NCBI RefSeq assembly: GCF_014863605.1 | Contig: NZ_CP062252.1 | Span: 2,737,001-2,801,000 of the forward strand | Direction: 5' to 3' | Length of the DNA: 64,000 bases | Source: Pseudomonas allokribbensis | GTDB taxonomy: Bacteria; Pseudomonadota; Gammaproteobacteria; Pseudomonadales; Pseudomonadaceae | Part shown: one piece after another, positions 61,548 to 64,000 of the stretch | Layout: the number at the start of each line of letters is the position of its first letter | How positions within the stretch are numbered: the first letter of the stretch is position 1 | Notes under the pieces: model-generated | The model's database searches: none | What the model saw: only the letters and a program-made list of their open reading frames with translations | Told to the model about the DNA's origin: nothing | Program-made: the position numbers and the translations under genes

Positions 61548-61925
61548 ATGTTAACCAGCCCGGCATCGACGTCCTCTGGCAAGCAATTGCAGTTTTCGTT
61601 GGCGAAGGGGCAGCGGGCCTTCGATTTCGAGCGCAGCACCAATGAGCATATCCGTGAGCTGCTGCATTATTACGGGCTGCGCACCAGTCTGATCCGGATC
61701 AAAGTGATCGATGCCTTGCTGGTTGCAGCACGCGAAGGACGCGCCGTTGGCGGGCGCGGGGTGCATGGGTATCTGCAGGCGTTTGTCAGCGGCATTCAGT
61801 TCATCAGCGTCAGGGAAGTGCTCAAGCGTTTGTGCGAGGAGGGCGTCATCGTGTTTCAGCCTGACAAGAGCTACCGGTTTACCGGCGAAGCCTACACCTT
61901 GCTGGAGCAGCATGCCGACCGCTGA
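61548..61925 (+). CDS. Fur-like winged-helix regulator, apparently DNA-binding domain only
   Basis: The protein has 125 residues, with ATG 61548 after AAAAGGAG. HIRELLHYYGLRTSLIRIKVIDALLVAA, then FISVREVLKRLCEEGVIVFQPDKSYRF (about 85-111), has the helix and wing pattern of Fur-family DNA-binding domains. The His/Cys-rich metal-binding and dimerisation half is missing, and the insertion GRAVGGRGVHGYLQAF is unusual. It may be a local iron or siderophore regulator with a different sensing mode. A generic winged-helix protein is the alternative. Confidence 0.6.
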   Translation: MLTSPASTSSGKQLQFSLAKGQRAFDFERSTNEHIRELLHYYGLRTSLIRIKVIDALLVAAREGRAVGGRGVHGYLQAFVSGIQFISVREVLKRLCEEGVIVFQPDKSYRFTGEAYTLLEQHADR

Positions 61926-61950
61926 ATGACTGCGTTTGCTGTCCTGATCA

Positions 61951-61978
61951 AAACCACCTGCTCGCGGGTGGTTTTTTC
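61951..61978. terminator. Terminator after the Fur-like gene
   Basis: AACCACC(TG)-CTCG-(CG)GGTGGTT stem with T6 after it, about 27 bp past the stop codon. The only other content of 61926-62127 is AT-rich benR upstream sequence. Confidence 0.85.
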
Positions 61979-62127
61979 GTTTGGGGCCGTCAATCCCGAT
62001 TCGATGAAAGCGTTCGATCACCGGACAGCCAAACCTTCGTCCAATTGCCCACCCCGACACTCCGGCGTACTGTGACCGGTGAACCACCCGTGATCACACA
62101 ATAAATAGAAGATCGAGTGCCTTGCCC

Positions 62128-63084
62128 ATGGACAACCGCCTGCTGAGCGACCGCAGCAGCGTGTTTCGCCACGCTGACCCGTATGCCGTCTCCGACTATG
62201 TGAACCAGCACGTCGGTCAGCATTTCATCGGCCTGTCCCGGACTACCCATCCGCAAGCCAGCCTCAACCACCGCAAACTCGCCGACCTCGATCTGTGTCG
62301 TATCAGCTATGGCGGCAGCGTTCGCGTCACTTCGGTGGCGCTGGAAACGGTCTATCACCTGCAAGTCCTGCTGCAAGGCAACTGTCTGTGGCGCGGGCCC
62401 AAGCGCGAGCATCATCTGGTGCCGGGCGAATTGTTGTTGATCAACCCGGACGATCCGGTCGACCTGACCTATTCCGACGATTGCGAGAAATTCATCCTCA
62501 AGGTGCCGGTCAGCGTGCTGGAGTCGGTGTGCGACGAGCAGCGCTGGTTGCATCCTGCCGGTGGCATCCGGTTTCTGCGCAATCATTACCGGCTCGACGA
62601 ACTGGAAGGTTTTACCAACCTGCTCGGCATGATCTGCCAGGAAGCCGAAGCCAGCGATCCGTTGCTGCGGGTGCAGGAGCATTACGCGCAGATCGTCGGC
62701 AGCAAACTGATCTCGCTGATGAACACCAACGTCAGCCGTGAATGCCTGAGTTCACCGAGCGTCAGTTTCGAGCGAATCCTCGACTATATAGAGCGCAACC
62801 TGAAACAGGATCTGCCTGCCGAGCACCTGGCCACACAGGCGAACATGAGCCTGCGCTCACTCTACGTCTTGTTCGAACGCCAGCTTGGCGTGACCCCGAT
62901 GCAATACATCCGCCAGCGCAAGCTGGAACGTATTCATGCCTGCCTCAGCGATCCGAATTGCCCGGTGCGCAACCTCACCGAACTGGCGCTGGACTACGGC
63001 TTCCTGCACCTCGGGCGTTTCTCCGAAAGCTATCGCCAGCAGTTCGGCGAACTGCCGTCCGTGACCTTCAAACGCCGCCACTGA
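62128..63084 (+). CDS. benR: AraC/XylS-family regulator of benzoate degradation
   Basis: The protein has 318 residues; ATG 62128 is preferred over a TTG two codons earlier. The N-terminal ligand/dimer domain (about 1-200) is of the XylS/BenR type (ETVYHLQVLLQGNCLWRG; VPGELLLINPDDPVDLTYSDDCEKFILKVP). The C-terminal double HTH (about 215-318) contains LPAEHLATQANMSLRSLYVLFERQLGVTPMQYIRQRKLERI. It binds benzoate and activates benABCD. benA follows on the same strand after 141 bp that carry two matching binding repeats. Confidence 0.92.
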   Translation: MDNRLLSDRSSVFRHADPYAVSDYVNQHVGQHFIGLSRTTHPQASLNHRKLADLDLCRISYGGSVRVTSVALETVYHLQVLLQGNCLWRGPKREHHLVPGELLLINPDDPVDLTYSDDCEKFILKVPVSVLESVCDEQRWLHPAGGIRFLRNHYRLDELEGFTNLLGMICQEAEASDPLLRVQEHYAQIVGSKLISLMNTNVSRECLSSPSVSFERILDYIERNLKQDLPAEHLATQANMSLRSLYVLFERQLGVTPMQYIRQRKLERIHACLSDPNCPVRNLTELALDYGFLHLGRFSESYRQQFGELPSVTFKRRH

Positions 63085-63126
63085 ATTCCCGCCCCGAAAC
63101 AACCTGAAGCACCTGCCGCGCCGTCC

Positions 63127-63189
63127 TGCACAAAACGGATAACGCTCTGCAGGATTCGGATATTGCCTCCCGCGTTGCCTCCCTAATCT
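63127..63189 (+). promoter_or_regulatory. benA promoter with two BenR/XylS direct repeats
   Basis: TGCA-CAAAAC-GGATA (63127-63141) and TGCA-GGATTC-GGATA (63148-63162) both match the XylS/BenR consensus TGCA-N6-GGNTA, with a 21-bp period. The second box would overlap a -35 at about 63161; TAATCT (63184-63189) is a reasonable -10 at 17-bp spacing. benA starts at 63226. Confidence 0.82.
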
Positions 63190-63225
63190 GACCTGGCCTG
63201 AACAATAACAATGGAGGCCCCGGCC

Positions 63226-64000
63226 ATGTCCCTGGGAATCGACTACCTCAATGCCATGCTTGAAGAGGACCCCGAGAAGGGTGCCTACCGCTGCAAGCGG
63301 GAGATGTTCACCGATCCGCGGCTGTTCGAACTGGAGATGGCGCACATCTTCGAAGGCAACTGGATCTACCTCGCCCATGAAAGCCAGATCCCCAACGTCA
63401 ATGACTTTCTGACCACCACCATGGGCCGCCAACCCGTCTTCATCGCCCGCAACAAGGCCGGTGAACTCAATGCCTTTCTCAATGCGTGCAGCCATCGCGG
63501 CGCCATGCTCTGCCGGCACAAGTCCGGCAATCGTTCCAGCTACACCTGTCCGTTCCACGGCTGGACGTTCAACAACAGCGGCAAACTGCTCAAGGTCAAG
63601 GACCCGAGCGAGGCCGGCTACCCCGAAGGCTTCAACTGCGAAGGCTCCCACGACCTGACCAACGTCGCGCGTTTCGAATCCTATCGCGGCTTTCTGTTCG
63701 GCAGCCTGAATGCCGACGTGAAGTCTCTCGTCGAGCACCTGGGCGAGTCGGCCAGGATCATCGACATGATCGTCGATCAGTCCCCCGAAGGCCTTGAAGT
63801 GCTGCGTGGTTCCAGCTCTTACATCTATGAAGGCAACTGGAAACTCACCGCCGAAAATGGCGCCGACGGCTATCACGTCAGCTCCGTGCACTGGAACTAC
63901 GCCGCCACTCAGAACCAGCGTCAGCAGCGCGACGCCGGTGAAGAAATCAAGACCATGAGCGCCGGCAGCTGGGCGAAGAAGGGCGGTGGTTTCTACTCGT
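63226..64000 (+). CDS. benA: Benzoate 1,2-dioxygenase large subunit (3' end outside window)
   Basis: First 258 residues of the alpha subunit of the Rieske non-haem iron dioxygenase that turns benzoate into its cis-1,2-dihydrodiol carboxylate. [38 protein letters not shown] is the BenA N-terminus. The Rieske cluster ligands are in CSHRGAMLC and CPFHGW (C-x-H ... C-x-x-H, about 87-110). [15 protein letters not shown] (about 213-227) carries the start of the mononuclear iron site (Asp, His, His). The reading frame is intact to the window edge; benBCD presumably follow. Confidence 0.95.
   Translation, partial: MSLGIDYLNAMLEEDPEKGAYRCKREMFTDPRLFELEMAHIFEGNWIYLAHESQIPNVNDFLTTTMGRQPVFIARNKAGELNAFLNACSHRGAMLCRHKSGNRSSYTCPFHGWTFNNSGKLLKVKDPSEAGYPEGFNCEGSHDLTNVARFESYRGFLFGSLNADVKSLVEHLGESARIIDMIVDQSPEGLEVLRGSSSYIYEGNWKLTAENGADGYHVSSVHWNYAATQNQRQQRDAGEEIKTMSAGSWAKKGGGFYS

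Noticed and set aside
1..64000. CRISPR array, tRNA, rRNA, prophage or intact transposase
   Set aside because: Looked for repeated spacers, tRNA-like cloverleafs and transposase or integrase motifs by eye; none seen. A covariance-model scan could still find small RNAs.

Overview
The window reads as a chromosomal segment of a fluorescent-group Pseudomonas. Coding is dense and GC-rich. The gene types are typical of that genus: an SdsA-type alkylsulfatase beside a LysR gene, a divergent hydroxyproline catabolic operon, FecI/FecR/TonB-receptor iron signalling, and benR-benA at the right edge. No rRNA, tRNA, CRISPR array, prophage or complete insertion sequence was seen.

Left part (1-21000): a truncated MFS exporter; alkylsulfatase with divergent LysR regulator; an OsmC-YcaO fusion; an AraC-controlled catabolic unit (alpha/beta hydrolase, two SDRs, a VOC protein); a fasciclin protein; msrA; a MarR/FAD-monooxygenase pair; and assorted lipoprotein, LysE, hydrolase, kinase, dehydrogenase and DCC-family genes. 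Three near-identical palindromes (GGGGACAGATTTATT type) sit just after stop codons at 10.4, 11.1 and 13.6 kb.

Middle part (21000-39800): a patch of poorly characterised small genes (GNAT, a SUFU-like protein, a lipoprotein); a LysR/aldehyde dehydrogenase pair; two overlapping small genes; a membrane diguanylate cyclase; ycaC; then a five-gene minus-strand operon for 4-hydroxyproline (permease, 2-epimerase, deaminase, semialdehyde dehydrogenase, D-hydroxyproline dehydrogenase) facing a PAS-AraC regulator.

Iron region (39900-62000): this is the most interesting part. It holds a TonB receptor; an iron-type ABC importer; a signalling TonB receptor with its FecR and ECF sigma factor; and a siderophore biosynthesis locus independent of NRPS enzymes (NIS). 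The leftward biosynthetic arm encodes a PLP decarboxylase (SbnH/FslC type), an SbnA-type beta-replacement enzyme, an opine-dehydrogenase-family protein, one IucA/IucC synthetase, an MFS exporter and a class V aminotransferase. The rightward arm encodes a CitE-like lyase, a short SbnI/SerK-like putative serine kinase, a second receptor paralogous to the first, and a Fur-like winged-helix protein. I infer that it makes L-2,3-diaminopropionate (Ser to O-phosphoserine to ACEGA to Dap) and joins it to citrate. An opine dehydrogenase takes the place of SbnB, and a single synthetase takes the place of the three in staphyloferrin B. The result would be a small citrate-based siderophore midway between rhizoferrin and staphyloferrin B in logic. 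A 50-bp block shared upstream of both paralogous receptors suggests joint control by the local ECF sigma factor.

Right edge (62100-64000): benR, two XylS/BenR-type direct repeats, and the start of benA for benzoate degradation.
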